Positions 46,440 to 55,519 of a stretch of DNA of 64,000 bases are shown here, piece after piece. Positions within the stretch are counted from its first letter, which is position 1; every line of letters starts with the position of its first letter. The position numbers and the translations under genes are program-made. The notes beneath the pieces were generated by a model. The model worked only from the letters and a program-made list of their open reading frames with translations. It ran no database searches and was not told the origin of the DNA. Source of the DNA: Bin5 sp965218625 (GTDB taxonomy: Bacteria > Chloroflexota > Anaerolineae > Caldilineales > Caldilineaceae); contig CBDCLG010000020.1 of NCBI GenBank assembly GCA_965218625.1, forward strand, positions 186,001 to 250,000, in the 5' to 3' direction.

Positions 46440-47663
46440 TCAGTTGCTGAAGCTGGCGACAAAGCCCTCCGCACTCAACGCTGCCGGGACCTCTTCGAAG
46501 TAGTAGCGCGTCGCCTCGCCCTGGAAGCCCGGCGTCCACTGTTCCTCCTCGGCCTGCACCAGGTCGTCGACATACTTGAAACGCGCCCACAGCAGTTCGG
46601 ACTCCTGCACGGTAAAACGGTCGGCCATTGGCCTGCCCCAATGCAGCGTTATCGGATGTATGTGGGTCGCCCAGCCCTGCTCCAGCTCCGGCAAACGGTC
46701 GAAATGCGGGCTCTTCAGCTGGTGGATGCGCTTCGCGCTCTTGCTCAGAAAGATGGTGGAGAGCAGTCTTCCCTTTTCGCCGCGACCCGGATGCATGCGC
46801 TCCAGGCCGGCGCGGTAGGCCGCGCCGTCGCCGTTGATCACCGCGCGCAGCACCGCCTCTATCTGGTCCAGCGTCTGATCGCTGCGCTCGTTCCAGCGTT
46901 TGAATGTCGCCTGCGCCGCGGGTGACAGATGTTCGAGGTAGGAGAGGTCCTCATAGTGGGAGAACTCGGAAAAGCCGCCGTGGATCGTGCGCCGCATCTC
47001 GGCGTTGTAGCGGCTGCCCCAGTGCAGCAGCGGCAGAATGTAGGGCACACCGTCGCCCGCCTTCAGATGGACCTGGACCGCGCCGGGCAAGGGCTGGCGG
47101 TCATCGGCATTCAGCGCCGCGTTCTCCTCCGCCGTGTTGAAGCGATTGTGGCTGCCCGGCACCACCCACAGAACGCTGTCGTCGTACAGCGGCAGATTCC
47201 ACTGCACGTAGCGCGGCCCGCTCTCCAGGATGTCGTCGGTGTAGCCCTGCAGCGGCGCGGCGTGGGGCGGATAGAAATCGCGGTGCCAGCCGCGATGACC
47301 GCCCGTGTCATGGTCCCGCACCGGGCTGCACATCAGCATCATCTCGGTGACGCCGGCATCCTCCACCCCCAACAGCTGGCTGCTGGCCCCCTGCACGTTC
47401 TCGTGCAGCCAGATCTCGACCGCGGCCGCCGTCTGCGCGTCGATCTCATCAGCCATGCCGCCCAGCATGAGGCGCGGCTGGGCGTTGGTCTCCCACTGGC
47501 CCCCCGGCGGGTCGTCCGGGCCCCGCTCCCGCGCCCAGATCACCTTCTGCCGCTCAATCAGCAGCTCATACGCCCGCCGCAACGCCTCGAGCTCACCGGG
47601 CGGAATGACCTGGCGCAAGATCACAAAGCCGTCTTCCAAAAACTGATCACGGTCGATATTCAT
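46440..47663 (-). CDS. Phytanoyl-CoA dioxygenase (PhyH) family protein, long form
   Basis: 407 residues, clearly related along its length to the protein at 17231-18475: the shared opening DQFLEDGFVILRQVIPPGEL, ERQKVIWARERGPDDPPGG, and the Fe site HRD in GWHRDFYPPHAAPL with distal histidines in LLHWGSRYN and RRTIHGGF. VLWVVPGSHNRFN lies between. It should be an Fe(II)/2-oxoglutarate oxygenase. GAGG lies 10 nt before the ATG. The downstream neighbour is a Gfo/Idh oxidoreductase and the upstream one is a DppC-type permease, so hydroxylation of the imported compound is likely. Confidence 0.9.
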   Translation of the reverse strand: MNIDRDQFLEDGFVILRQVIPPGELEALRRAYELLIERQKVIWARERGPDDPPGGQWETNAQPRLMLGGMADEIDAQTAAAVEIWLHENVQGASSQLLGVEDAGVTEMMLMCSPVRDHDTGGHRGWHRDFYPPHAAPLQGYTDDILESGPRYVQWNLPLYDDSVLWVVPGSHNRFNTAEENAALNADDRQPLPGAVQVHLKAGDGVPYILPLLHWGSRYNAEMRRTIHGGFSEFSHYEDLSYLEHLSPAAQATFKRWNERSDQTLDQIEAVLRAVINGDGAAYRAGLERMHPGRGEKGRLLSTIFLSKSAKRIHQLKSPHFDRLPELEQGWATHIHPITLHWGRPMADRFTVQESELLWARFKYVDDLVQAEEEQWTPGFQGEATRYYFEEVPAALSAEGFVASFSN

Positions 47664-47814
47664 AGCTCTTTTTCCTCTTGTAGCTTGCCGGAAGTTGTCC
47701 GATCAGATTGTGGGGTGGCCTCACCGGCGCCGCCCAACGGGCATTCGAAGGGGGGACGGACGACCTACCTCTTCAATGCTGCGCCCCGGACCCGGGCGCC
47801 AATGCCAAATTTCG

Positions 47815-48675
47815 CTAATAGCGGAAATGCGGGTCCAGGCTGTCGCGTACTGCGTCGCCAAGCAGAGCGATTACCATCACCGTCACCGCCAGGAACAGGC
47901 CCGGAAACGTGGACACCCACCACGCGTTGAACAGATAGCTGCGCCCATCGGCGATCATACTTCCCCAGCTTGGCGTGGGAGGCTGGATCCCCAGTCCCAG
48001 AAAGCTCAACGACGACTCCGCCAGGATCATCCGTCCCAGGTCGAGCGCGGCCACAATGACAACCGGGCTGATCACATTCGGAAGCACGTGCCGCATGACA
48101 ATGCGGCTGTTTTTGGCGCCAAGCGCGCGCGCGCCCTCGACAAACTCCCGCTCCTTCACCGACAGAACCACCCCGCGCACAAGGCGCGCGTAAAGCACCC
48201 ACCCCGTGACGGTCAGGGCAACGATCAAATTGCGTACGCTCGGGCCCAAGGCCGCTGTCAGGGCCAGCGCCATCAGTATGCCCGGAAAAGCCAGCTGGAT
48301 GTCCGCCAAGCGCATAATGGCCATGTCCCAGGGACCGCCGAAATATCCAGCAACCAGCCCCAGTCCCACGCCCAGCAGGCCGGCCAGCAAGACACCGCTA
48401 ATCCCGACAAAGAGCGAGGCGCGTATGCCGAAGATGGCGCGGCTCAGAACATCGCGGCCAAGCTGGTCCGTCCCGAGAATAGCAACCGTACCTTCTTCGA
48501 ATACAAGGCCGGGGCCCTCCAGTCGGACGTCGGTCTTCTGCAACCCTGGGTCACGCGGCACCAGCAGCGGCGCGAAGACGCCCGCCAACACGAGCGTCAA
48601 CAGGGCGCAACTCCAGACCAATACCCGGCGCTGACTGCGCGACTGCACCAACCTATGCATGATTTTCCAATTCAC
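47815..48675 (-). CDS. Peptide/opine-type ABC transporter permease, DppC-type (second system)
   Basis: 286 residues from a GTG at 48675; an ATG at 48660 is an alternative and neither has a strong ribosome binding site. DppC hallmarks are ILGTDQLGRDVLSRAIFGIR, the loop FVEGARALGAKNSRIVMRHV, SFLGLGIQPPTPSWGSMIAD and the terminal GDAVRDSLDPHFRY. It forms the channel with the DppB-type protein encoded 169 nt upstream. Confidence 0.92.
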   Translation of the reverse strand: MNWKIMHRLVQSRSQRRVLVWSCALLTLVLAGVFAPLLVPRDPGLQKTDVRLEGPGLVFEEGTVAILGTDQLGRDVLSRAIFGIRASLFVGISGVLLAGLLGVGLGLVAGYFGGPWDMAIMRLADIQLAFPGILMALALTAALGPSVRNLIVALTVTGWVLYARLVRGVVLSVKEREFVEGARALGAKNSRIVMRHVLPNVISPVVIVAALDLGRMILAESSLSFLGLGIQPPTPSWGSMIADGRSYLFNAWWVSTFPGLFLAVTVMVIALLGDAVRDSLDPHFRY

Positions 48676-48844
48676 AACCCTGCGCTATCAGACCCTTCCC
48701 CATCGCGTCGTGGTACCTTGCTGCCGAGATCGAAGCGCGGCGACCCGGGATCCTCACAGCACGCCAGTTTTCGCACCCTTCCGTCATGCTCGTCGCCCCT
48801 CAAGCATTCACGCCCCCGGCCGACGGCAGCAACGTGACGTCCGG

Positions 48845-49765
48845 TCAGGCGAAGCGGATTCTGGGATCAAGGAAAACATAGATCAGATCGATGACCAAGT
48901 TAATCGCCACGAAACTGATCGCCACAACCAGCGTCGCCGCCTGGACGACCGCGTAGTCGCGCGAGCTGATGGCAAAGATGATGGTGTTGCCCACGCCCGG
49001 CCAGCTGAACACCGTCTCCACAATCACCGAACCGCCCAGAAGATAGCCCAACCGCAGGCCGAAGACGGTGACCACCGGAATCAGCATGTTTTTCAGAGCG
49101 TGCCGTCGTACCACAACCGACGGCTTCAAGCCCTTGGCCCGGGCCGTGCGAATATAGTCCTGGCCCAGAATCTCCAGCATACCCGAGCGCACCAGCCGGG
49201 TAGTCGCGCCCATCAGTGGCAGCGCCAGCGTCACCGCCGGCAGAATCAGATGCGCCAACGTGTCGCTCCCAAACGTCGGCAGCAGGCGCAGTATGCCCGA
49301 GAAAACCAGGATCAGCATCAGCCCGATCCAGAAATCCGGCAGACTCTGTCCCATGACCGTTACGACGCTGATCAGCTGGTCCAACGCCGAATTGGCGCGC
49401 AAGGCTGCTGTCACGCCCAACACAAAAGCGGTTACGAGCGCGAGCGCAAGAGCCGCAGTCGCCAGCCTGATCGTTGCCGGCAGCCGCTGAATGATCATTT
49501 CAAGCGCCGGCTGCCCGGAGTAGGTCGAACTACCCAAGTCACCTCCGGCAGCCTGGCGCAGAAATATCATGTACTGTTCCGGGATGGAGCGGTCAAGACC
49601 AAGCCGCTCTCGAAGCTGCTCGACCTCTTCCTTGGTGGCATCCACCCCCAGGAACGCGTTCGCCGGGTCCCCGGGGACGAGACGCATGACGACGAACACC
49701 ATCGTCACCACACCCCAAACCACGAAGATAGCCAGCGCCAGTCGCCTGATAAGATAAGCAGCCAT
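48845..49765 (-). CDS. Peptide/opine-type ABC transporter permease, DppB-type (second system)
   Basis: 306 residues. FVVMRLVPGDPANAFLGVDA, QLRERLGLDRSIPEQYMIFL, the loop MLEILGQDYIRTARAKGLKP and VFSWPGVGNTIIFAISSRDY are all DppB features. Six membrane helices are predicted. It starts 54 nt after the binding-protein stop. Unlike the first peptide-type system in the window (B, C, binding protein), the order here is binding protein, B, C, so the two systems are not a recent tandem copy. Confidence 0.92.
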   Translation of the reverse strand: MAAYLIRRLALAIFVVWGVVTMVFVVMRLVPGDPANAFLGVDATKEEVEQLRERLGLDRSIPEQYMIFLRQAAGGDLGSSTYSGQPALEMIIQRLPATIRLATAALALALVTAFVLGVTAALRANSALDQLISVVTVMGQSLPDFWIGLMLILVFSGILRLLPTFGSDTLAHLILPAVTLALPLMGATTRLVRSGMLEILGQDYIRTARAKGLKPSVVVRRHALKNMLIPVVTVFGLRLGYLLGGSVIVETVFSWPGVGNTIIFAISSRDYAVVQAATLVVAISFVAINLVIDLIYVFLDPRIRFA

Positions 49766-49819
49766 TCCGGTTCGGCGATTGTTGACGGCCGATCATGCAA
49801 GTCGACAGCCGCTACTCCT

Positions 49820-51388
49820 CTAGCCGGACACCCACATGTCGGCAAAACGGGGCGGCTCGTCCGGCCACGGCTCGAATCCCTGCACGCGCGCGTTCAGGCC
49901 GTACGTCGCGATGTCCTCAAACAGCATCACGTTTGGACCATCGTCCCAAGCAATCTTCTGTGCCTGGGCATATAGCTCCTTGCGTTCCGCCAGGTCCGTT
50001 GTACGCGCCGCCTGCGTCACCAGGTCGTCGTAGGCCTCATTGGCCCAGCCCGTCCGGTTGTTGCCGGAGAAGTAGATCCTGCGCAGCGTATAGTCTGCGT
50101 CCCCTGTCGAGGTAGCGCCCGAGACCAGCTGCACGTCCCAGTCAAGCGCCAGCAGGTCTTCCAGCCAGACCGTGTGCTCCTGCTCGATGCTCTTGCCCCG
50201 GATGCCCACCTCTTCAAGTTGCGCGATCGAAAACTCGACCAGCTCCTTGGCCTTCACATCGCGCGGCGTCCACTTCAGCTCCATGTCGACACCGTCAGCC
50301 AAGCCGGCCTCGGCCAGAATCTCCCTCGCCCTGTCAGGATCATACGGGTAGGGTGTCTGCGCCGCGAAGCCCCACACGTTCGCGTTGATGTACGACGTGG
50401 CCCGCTCCACCGTCCCGCCCATGATGTCGTTGACCATGGCGTCCACGTCAATCGCGTGATAGACCGCCTGGCGCACCAGCGGATCGTTGAAGGGCGGCCG
50501 TCCGCCGTTCATCAGAAACTGGCGGAATGTATACGTCGGACCCCTGACCAGGTTGACGTCCGGGTTCGCCTCCAGCCGCTCCATGTCTTCCGGCTGAATG
50601 CCGTGTACGAAATCGAGCTCTCCCCTCTCCAGTGCAACGAGTCGTGTGGCCGGCTCAGGGACCTCCACGATCGACACCCTCTGTAGTTTCGGCTTGCCCT
50701 CCTGCCAGTAATTGGGATTGGCCTCGACCACGAACTTATTGCCCTTCACCCACTCCTCAAGTTGGAATGGGCCCGTGCCCACCGGCTTCTCCAGATACTC
50801 GTCAGTCTGCGCATATTCCGGCGGCAACATCATCAACATCGACAGATTGTTCAGCATCGGCCCAAAGGGCTCCTTGGTCTTGATAACCGCCGTCATCGCG
50901 TCCGGTGTCTCCACCGTGTCGATGTCGACAAGCAGCGGCTTCAACGCCGGCGTCGTGCTCTGCGGATCAAGGATGCGATTGATAGTGAAGGCCACAGACT
51001 CGGATGTGAACTCTTCCCCGTTGTGAAAATTCACGCCCTCCCGCAGCGAAAAGATCCACGTCAACGGGTCCGGGTTCTCCCACGAAGTTGCCAGGCCGGG
51101 TACAAAGTTGCCAGCCAGGTCACGCTTGACCATGGCGTCAAACATCGTGTGCGCAACCACCCGTGTGGCATAGCCGATGTTGTTGGCCGCGTCCGCGATG
51201 TTGATAACCTGCCTGATGACGGCCGTTATCTCACCGCTGGGGCCTGCCGGTGCAACAGCCGGCGCAGCCCCCGGAGCCGGCGCCTGGACGCCCGGCGCAC
51301 AGCCCGCAATCACTACGACGCCCGCCGCACTCCCGGCATACTTGAAAAAATCACGCCGCGACACCCGTCCCTTCCGCAAAACAGACAT
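49820..51388 (-). CDS. Peptide/opine-type ABC transporter solute-binding protein (second system)
   Basis: About 522 residues from the ATG at 51388, which has AAAGGAGGATCACA directly in front; the longer frame to 51472 is not supported. The leader SRRDFFKYAGSAAGVVVIAG followed by CAPG gives a Tat motif plus lipobox. The Pro/Ala-rich linker and SBP family 5 domain follow (FSLREGVNFHNGEEFTSESV, VRQAVYHAIDVDAMVNDIMG). It precedes its two permeases and follows the P450 gene by about 100 nt. Confidence 0.92.
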   Translation of the reverse strand: MSVLRKGRVSRRDFFKYAGSAAGVVVIAGCAPGVQAPAPGAAPAVAPAGPSGEITAVIRQVINIADAANNIGYATRVVAHTMFDAMVKRDLAGNFVPGLATSWENPDPLTWIFSLREGVNFHNGEEFTSESVAFTINRILDPQSTTPALKPLLVDIDTVETPDAMTAVIKTKEPFGPMLNNLSMLMMLPPEYAQTDEYLEKPVGTGPFQLEEWVKGNKFVVEANPNYWQEGKPKLQRVSIVEVPEPATRLVALERGELDFVHGIQPEDMERLEANPDVNLVRGPTYTFRQFLMNGGRPPFNDPLVRQAVYHAIDVDAMVNDIMGGTVERATSYINANVWGFAAQTPYPYDPDRAREILAEAGLADGVDMELKWTPRDVKAKELVEFSIAQLEEVGIRGKSIEQEHTVWLEDLLALDWDVQLVSGATSTGDADYTLRRIYFSGNNRTGWANEAYDDLVTQAARTTDLAERKELYAQAQKIAWDDGPNVMLFEDIATYGLNARVQGFEPWPDEPPRFADMWVSG

Positions 51389-51487
51389 TGTGATCCTCCT
51401 TTTTGAGATCCCAAAAAATCTGGCGGCTGATCCTACAGGGCGACTGCAACTATCTTCTGCCGGAAACAGCACTCCTGCCGCTTCCGC

Positions 51488-52741
51488 TCAGAATTCAACT
51501 GGCAACGATTTCAGCAGCCGAAGCTGGTAGCTCGGCAGCCACTCAGGGGCGTCCCCGGCAAGCCGCATATGGGGAAAGCGGCGCAACAGCGCGTTGAAGG
51601 CGACCTCCGCCTCCAGCCGCGCCAGCGGGGCGCCGATGCAGAAATGCGGACCGAGACCGAACGCGATGTGCCGGTTCGGCTCGCGGCAGACGTCAAGCCG
51701 GTCCGGCTCGGGGAATTGGGCCGGATCGCGGTTGGCCGCGCCCAGCAAAAACATGACCCGCTGACCCCGCCTGATCTGCCGTCCCTCCAGCTCGAAATCC
51801 TCCTTGACCAGGCGGATGCTACGCTGGTTCGGGCTTTCGTAGCGCAGGAACTCCTCCACCGCGCTCTTTGCCGCGGCCGGCTCCTCCCGCAGCCTGTCGA
51901 GCTGACCAGGATTCCGCAATAGCGCCAACAGGCCGCTGCCGATCAGCGCGGTCGTCGTCTCGTGGCCGCCGACCATGAATGTCACACAGGTGGAGAGAAG
52001 CTCCCCTTCGCCCGGCCTCTCCTGCCCATTCTCGGTATCGACGAGCCGGCTGATGAGATCGTCACGCGGCTTCTCACGCCGCCTCGCCGCGATCTCCGAC
52101 AAGTACGCGCGCACGGCCAGCACACTGCGCTGCGCCCGCTCTGCGACCTCGACCGTCATGCGGTTGCTGGCCGAAAAGGAGGCGATGTCGTCCGACCAGG
52201 CCTTGAACTGGTGGCGGTCCTCAGGGGGCATCCCGATCACCTCGGCCGTGATGATGGCCGGGAGGTGGAATGCGAAGTCGCGGATAACGTCCAGCCGCCC
52301 TCGATCTTGCACGGCATCGAGCAGCGCGTTCACCGTCGCCTCGATCCGGCCCCGCATCCGCTCGACGACGCGCGGGGTAAAGGCCTGGTTTATCAGACCT
52401 CGCAGCCGCGTATGGTCGGGAGGGTCGGAGTGGAGCAGTCCGATGGAGAAGTGTTGCTTGAGGGGCTCAAACCGGGGCCGGTCCGCCTCGGGCAGGGCGT
52501 TGAGGTAGGAGCCGAACTGGCCGACAACCGAAAAACGGCGCCCATCCTGCCGCAGGCCGGCCGTCACATCGTCGTAGCGGGAGATAATCCAGCAGTTCCA
52601 CGGCTCGCACCAGTGGACCGGGTCTTCGGCGCGCAGCCGATGGTAGACGGCGTACGGATCGGCGAAAAACGCCGGTGAAAGAAGCTGCTGGTCAAGCTGG
52701 TATGCTGTTTGGTCCCGGCACCGGCGCCTCCCCCGGTCGAG
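51488..52741 (-). CDS. Cytochrome P450, lacking a recognisable start codon
   Basis: P450 signatures are complete: I-helix FMVGGHETTTAL, the ExxR in EEFLRYESP, and the haem loop HIAFGLGPHFCIGAPLARLE with the cysteine ligand. The first in-frame GTG at 52567 would give 359 residues and drop helix A. Upstream of it the same frame still encodes typical P450 N-terminal sequence (AYQLDQQLLSPAFFADPYAV, then YHRLRAEDPVHWCE) back to about 52700, and is closed by the TGA of the toxin gene at 52747-52745. No ATG, GTG or TTG lies in between. The 5' end seems to have been cut by arrival of the toxin-antitoxin pair. Redox partners are not encoded nearby. Confidence 0.8.
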   Translation of the reverse strand, partial: LDRGRRRCRDQTAYQLDQQLLSPAFFADPYAVYHRLRAEDPVHWCEPWNCWIISRYDDVTAGLRQDGRRFSVVGQFGSYLNALPEADRPRFEPLKQHFSIGLLHSDPPDHTRLRGLINQAFTPRVVERMRGRIEATVNALLDAVQDRGRLDVIRDFAFHLPAIITAEVIGMPPEDRHQFKAWSDDIASFSASNRMTVEVAERAQRSVLAVRAYLSEIAARRREKPRDDLISRLVDTENGQERPGEGELLSTCVTFMVGGHETTTALIGSGLLALLRNPGQLDRLREEPAAAKSAVEEFLRYESPNQRSIRLVKEDFELEGRQIRRGQRVMFLLGAANRDPAQFPEPDRLDVCREPNRHIAFGLGPHFCIGAPLARLEAEVAFNALLRRFPHMRLAGDAPEWLPSYQLRLLKSLPVEF

Positions 52742-52744
52742 TGC

Positions 52745-53113
52745 TCAGCGATCAGCTTCGGACCAAGACTGTGCGAAGCGGACCTGGCTATCTGTCACGA
52801 CGAGAAAACGTCCTGAGATCTGGCCCCCGTAGCTGGCTATGAGCCGCCTCAAGACTTCAATCTTGTTCGCGGCTCGTTCATCTTGCAGTCGCAACAGGAC
52901 AACGCCTCGATGAGGGAGCTGCGAACGAAACACCATCTCCCCGAAGTCCTTATCTGTGGTAATGAGGATTCTGTTGTCCTCGAACGCCTGGGTAAGGACT
53001 TCGTCATCACCTAAACCACGCGCTTCGTCGAAGACAGAGAAGACATCGAATTGCTGTTTTCGCAGCCACCTTGCCAGGGTAGGACCTGCGCATTCGTCTA
53101 CCAGGAAGCGCAC
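52745..53113 (-). CDS. DUF5615 PIN-like toxin
   Basis: 122 residues. FLVDECAGPTLARWLRKQ at the start and ILITTDKDFGEMVF in the middle carry the acidic residues of the PIN-like DUF5615 fold, predicted to be an RNA-cleaving toxin. The GTG start follows the antitoxin stop with no gap, so translation is coupled. Its own TGA is directly joined to P450 coding sequence, marking it as the likely edge of an insertion. Confidence 0.82.
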   Translation of the reverse strand: MRFLVDECAGPTLARWLRKQQFDVFSVFDEARGLGDDEVLTQAFEDNRILITTDKDFGEMVFRSQLPHRGVVLLRLQDERAANKIEVLRRLIASYGGQISGRFLVVTDSQVRFAQSWSEADR

Positions 53114-53362
53114 TCAGGCGGGCTCCCCCATCAAGGGCATGAATGACGTTCCCTCCAGAGCTCTCGCCGCAAACAGGAGGCAGGCCTGAATATCCTCTTC
53201 CTCCAATCCCTCGTATTCCTCCAGGATTTCGGATACGGTTGTGCCTTGCGCCAGCAGGCCCAGGACATACTCTACTGTCAAACGAGTCCCTTGAATGACC
53301 GGCTTCCCGACCATAACGTTGGGATTCAGGGAAACACGTTCAAGTAGCTTATCTTCATGCAT
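53114..53362 (-). CDS. DUF433 antitoxin
   Basis: 82 residues. RVSLNPNVMVGKPVIQGTRL followed by TVEYVLGLLAQGTTVSEILE is the DUF433 helix-turn-helix signature. The protein is the antitoxin and probable autorepressor for the adjacent DUF5615 toxin. GAGGA lies just before the ATG. The pair is oriented like its neighbours but is functionally unrelated to them. Confidence 0.88.
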   Translation of the reverse strand: MHEDKLLERVSLNPNVMVGKPVIQGTRLTVEYVLGLLAQGTTVSEILEEYEGLEEEDIQACLLFAARALEGTSFMPLMGEPA

Positions 53363-53544
53363 CTTGGATCCTCAGAACAGCCGGCGAGTCTCTATGGCTT
53401 CGAATGCCATTTTTGCTTCTTGTCAATGAAACCGTTGCTGAAATCCCTCGCCGTACGGACATCGAACACCCGGTCCATTCTTCTCGCATTTTCGCCCCTC
53501 GTGTGCAGGATTGGCAAACGGTTCGATCCTGCAGTTGCCGCAGG

Positions 53545-54363
53545 CTAGCCAACCAGCCGGTAGTTGGCGACCATCTGCTTACCCCGCTCCGAGAAACTGT
53601 CGTACTCGACCTGGGTCATCTGGATCGGATTCATCTGCCCAAACCACGGCAGCGAATAGCAGATCACCAGCTCAGGGCGGGCGTGATCGGCACAGTTGGG
53701 TGTGCCGCGGTGGAGCGTGCGCGGGTCCTGAATCCACAACGCCCCCTTCTTCAGGTTGAGACGCCGCCGGCTGGGAAAATCCCCCGATTCCAGGATCTCG
53801 TCGTAGCGCTCCTCCATGGCCGGATCGGCAAGATACTGCGTCGAGGGCAGAATCTCGAAGCTCCCGTTTTCCTCGTAGGTATCCACCAGCGGGAACTTGA
53901 CGCCGAAATGGGGGCAGACCTCGAGGCCGACGTGCGGCACCATTCTGGAAATGCCCGCGTCGCGGTGCCAGCGTTGGTACTCGCTGCCCGGGTAGGGATT
54001 GTTCGAGTGATAGCAGGTAATCCGGTAGTCGTCCGTCCCCCAGTAGCGGTCAAGAAATTCGAGCAGCACCGGGTTCTCGTAGATTTCGGGGTCGGCAAAA
54101 GGCTGCTCCCACGGCACATAGAGCGTGTATCGATTGACAACTTGCAGTCGGCCTTCGACGACGATGCGATCATCGCTGCGCGCTTGCAGGTCTACGCCGC
54201 CCGCCGGATCGCTGTGTGTGCGCACCGCCTCCAGATAGGGAAGAAACGCCTCCCGAATACGGTCGATCTTCTCGACCGGAATCAGGTCTTCGAAGACCGC
54301 ATAGCCGTTTATCCGCAGTTCAGCCAGCTTCATGTCGATGTCGTACTGTTGTGAGGCTGCCAC
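53545..54363 (-). CDS. Phytanoyl-CoA dioxygenase (PhyH) family protein
   Basis: About 272 residues from a GTG at 54363, with AAGGAGGAAAGAGCT in front; the frame is open to 54492 but overlaps the propeller gene. Fe ligands: HRD in YQRWHRDAGISRMVPHVGLE and the histidine in RTLHRGTPN, with the 2-oxoglutarate arginine in RPELVICY. VKFPLVDTYEENGSFEILPS lies between. It is one of three close relatives in this window, with 60833-61618 and 61709-62524. It is the last gene of the minus-strand block with the chaperonin-like gene. Confidence 0.9.
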   Translation of the reverse strand: MAASQQYDIDMKLAELRINGYAVFEDLIPVEKIDRIREAFLPYLEAVRTHSDPAGGVDLQARSDDRIVVEGRLQVVNRYTLYVPWEQPFADPEIYENPVLLEFLDRYWGTDDYRITCYHSNNPYPGSEYQRWHRDAGISRMVPHVGLEVCPHFGVKFPLVDTYEENGSFEILPSTQYLADPAMEERYDEILESGDFPSRRRLNLKKGALWIQDPRTLHRGTPNCADHARPELVICYSLPWFGQMNPIQMTQVEYDSFSERGKQMVANYRLVG

Positions 54364-54451
54364 AGCTCTTTCCTCCTTGCCGCCGAGAATTCTTCTGCCC
54401 CTGTGTGTAGCGTAAGTTGGTCGTTTCCCGGTTTGCCTGGATATCAGTATT

Positions 54452-55456
54452 TCAAACTTCAGAGTCAGGCCGTCGCTGCAGAAAACGGACAAGCCCCTGG
54501 CCCTGGACCCCGGCCAGCAGGACGCTTCCCTCTCCGAAGCTGGTCTCGGCCAGGCACCAGACCGCGGCCAGTTCAGCCCCGCTCAAACGCTGCCAATTTC
54601 TGCCGCAATCGCCGGAAACCAGGATGCCGTGCTCCGTCGTGCCCGCATAGACCGTCCGTTCCCGACCGCGACTTGGCGAGAACGCAAGGCAGTTTATGCT
54701 CGCACCGGCGCTGCCGCCGGCCGGCTGCCACTCTTTTCCCCGGTCGCGCGAGCACCACACGCCCTCACCCGCCGTGCCAAGAAAAACAGTCCCGTCCTCA
54801 CCGAAATCGGGCGAAATCGCCACCACCTGCGGCAAGGTCTCGCGCAGCTCGTCTATCCCGACCGTCTGCCACGCGCGTGCGCCGATCGTCGAATGGAACA
54901 GTCCGTCTCCCACGACCGCAAACGCGGTCTGGTCCGCCTGCCACGCCGGCGAAATGCTCAGGCTCCACACTCTCAGATCGTACAGACCGAAATTGGCCGT
55001 CTGCCAGTACCGGCCCCGCGTCGTGCTGCGATAGATGCCGTCCTCCGCAGTACCCGCCAGAATGACCCCCTCGGCATAGGCCGAGGGCGTGGTCACCAGG
55101 CCGGTCACGACCACGTCAGGATAGTCCAGGCCGCACGCTTCCCAGCTCTCGCCGTCGTCGAACGAACGCAGGACCGCCCCCGGCGCGCCGCCGGCGAAAA
55201 TGCCTGGCGAGTTGGGGTAGTCCGGGCTGAACGCGGCCGCCATCACCGGGAAGCTGCCAAGCGCGCCGCTCATGAGACGCCATCCCTGCCCGGCGTCGTC
55301 GGAGCCGTGCAGCCCCTGCCGCGATCCGGCCAGGATCCTCCGACCGGCCGAACCGTTGGCCCCTGCCACAGCGGGGGAGGAAACGGCCAGCGAGAACAGC
55401 TCTTCTCCTTCCAGCGCAGACCCCAAACATTCCCAGGCAGACATCGTCATCATCAC
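54452..55456 (-). CDS. BNR/YCF48-like beta-propeller protein
   Basis: 334 residues from a GTG at 55456 (several in-frame ATGs follow within 12 nt). The sequence is a chain of blades with Asp-box-like endings: GLHGSDDAGQGW, VLRSFDDGESWEACG, GIYRSTTRGRYWQ, GLFHSTIGARAWQ, GVWCSRDRGKEWQ and GILVSGDCGRNWQ. This matches YCF48/sortilin-type propellers, which bind proteins rather than sugars in known cases. There is no signal peptide, so it should be cytoplasmic. It starts 63 nt after the chaperonin-like gene, so a functional pairing with that protein is worth testing. Confidence 0.8.
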   Translation of the reverse strand: MMMTMSAWECLGSALEGEELFSLAVSSPAVAGANGSAGRRILAGSRQGLHGSDDAGQGWRLMSGALGSFPVMAAAFSPDYPNSPGIFAGGAPGAVLRSFDDGESWEACGLDYPDVVVTGLVTTPSAYAEGVILAGTAEDGIYRSTTRGRYWQTANFGLYDLRVWSLSISPAWQADQTAFAVVGDGLFHSTIGARAWQTVGIDELRETLPQVVAISPDFGEDGTVFLGTAGEGVWCSRDRGKEWQPAGGSAGASINCLAFSPSRGRERTVYAGTTEHGILVSGDCGRNWQRLSGAELAAVWCLAETSFGEGSVLLAGVQGQGLVRFLQRRPDSEV

Positions 55457-55519
55457 ATTTTTCAGCGTTCAATGCCGGCGGCTGAACGGTGGCGGTCGAG
55501 CGCCGGTCACACCGCAAAG

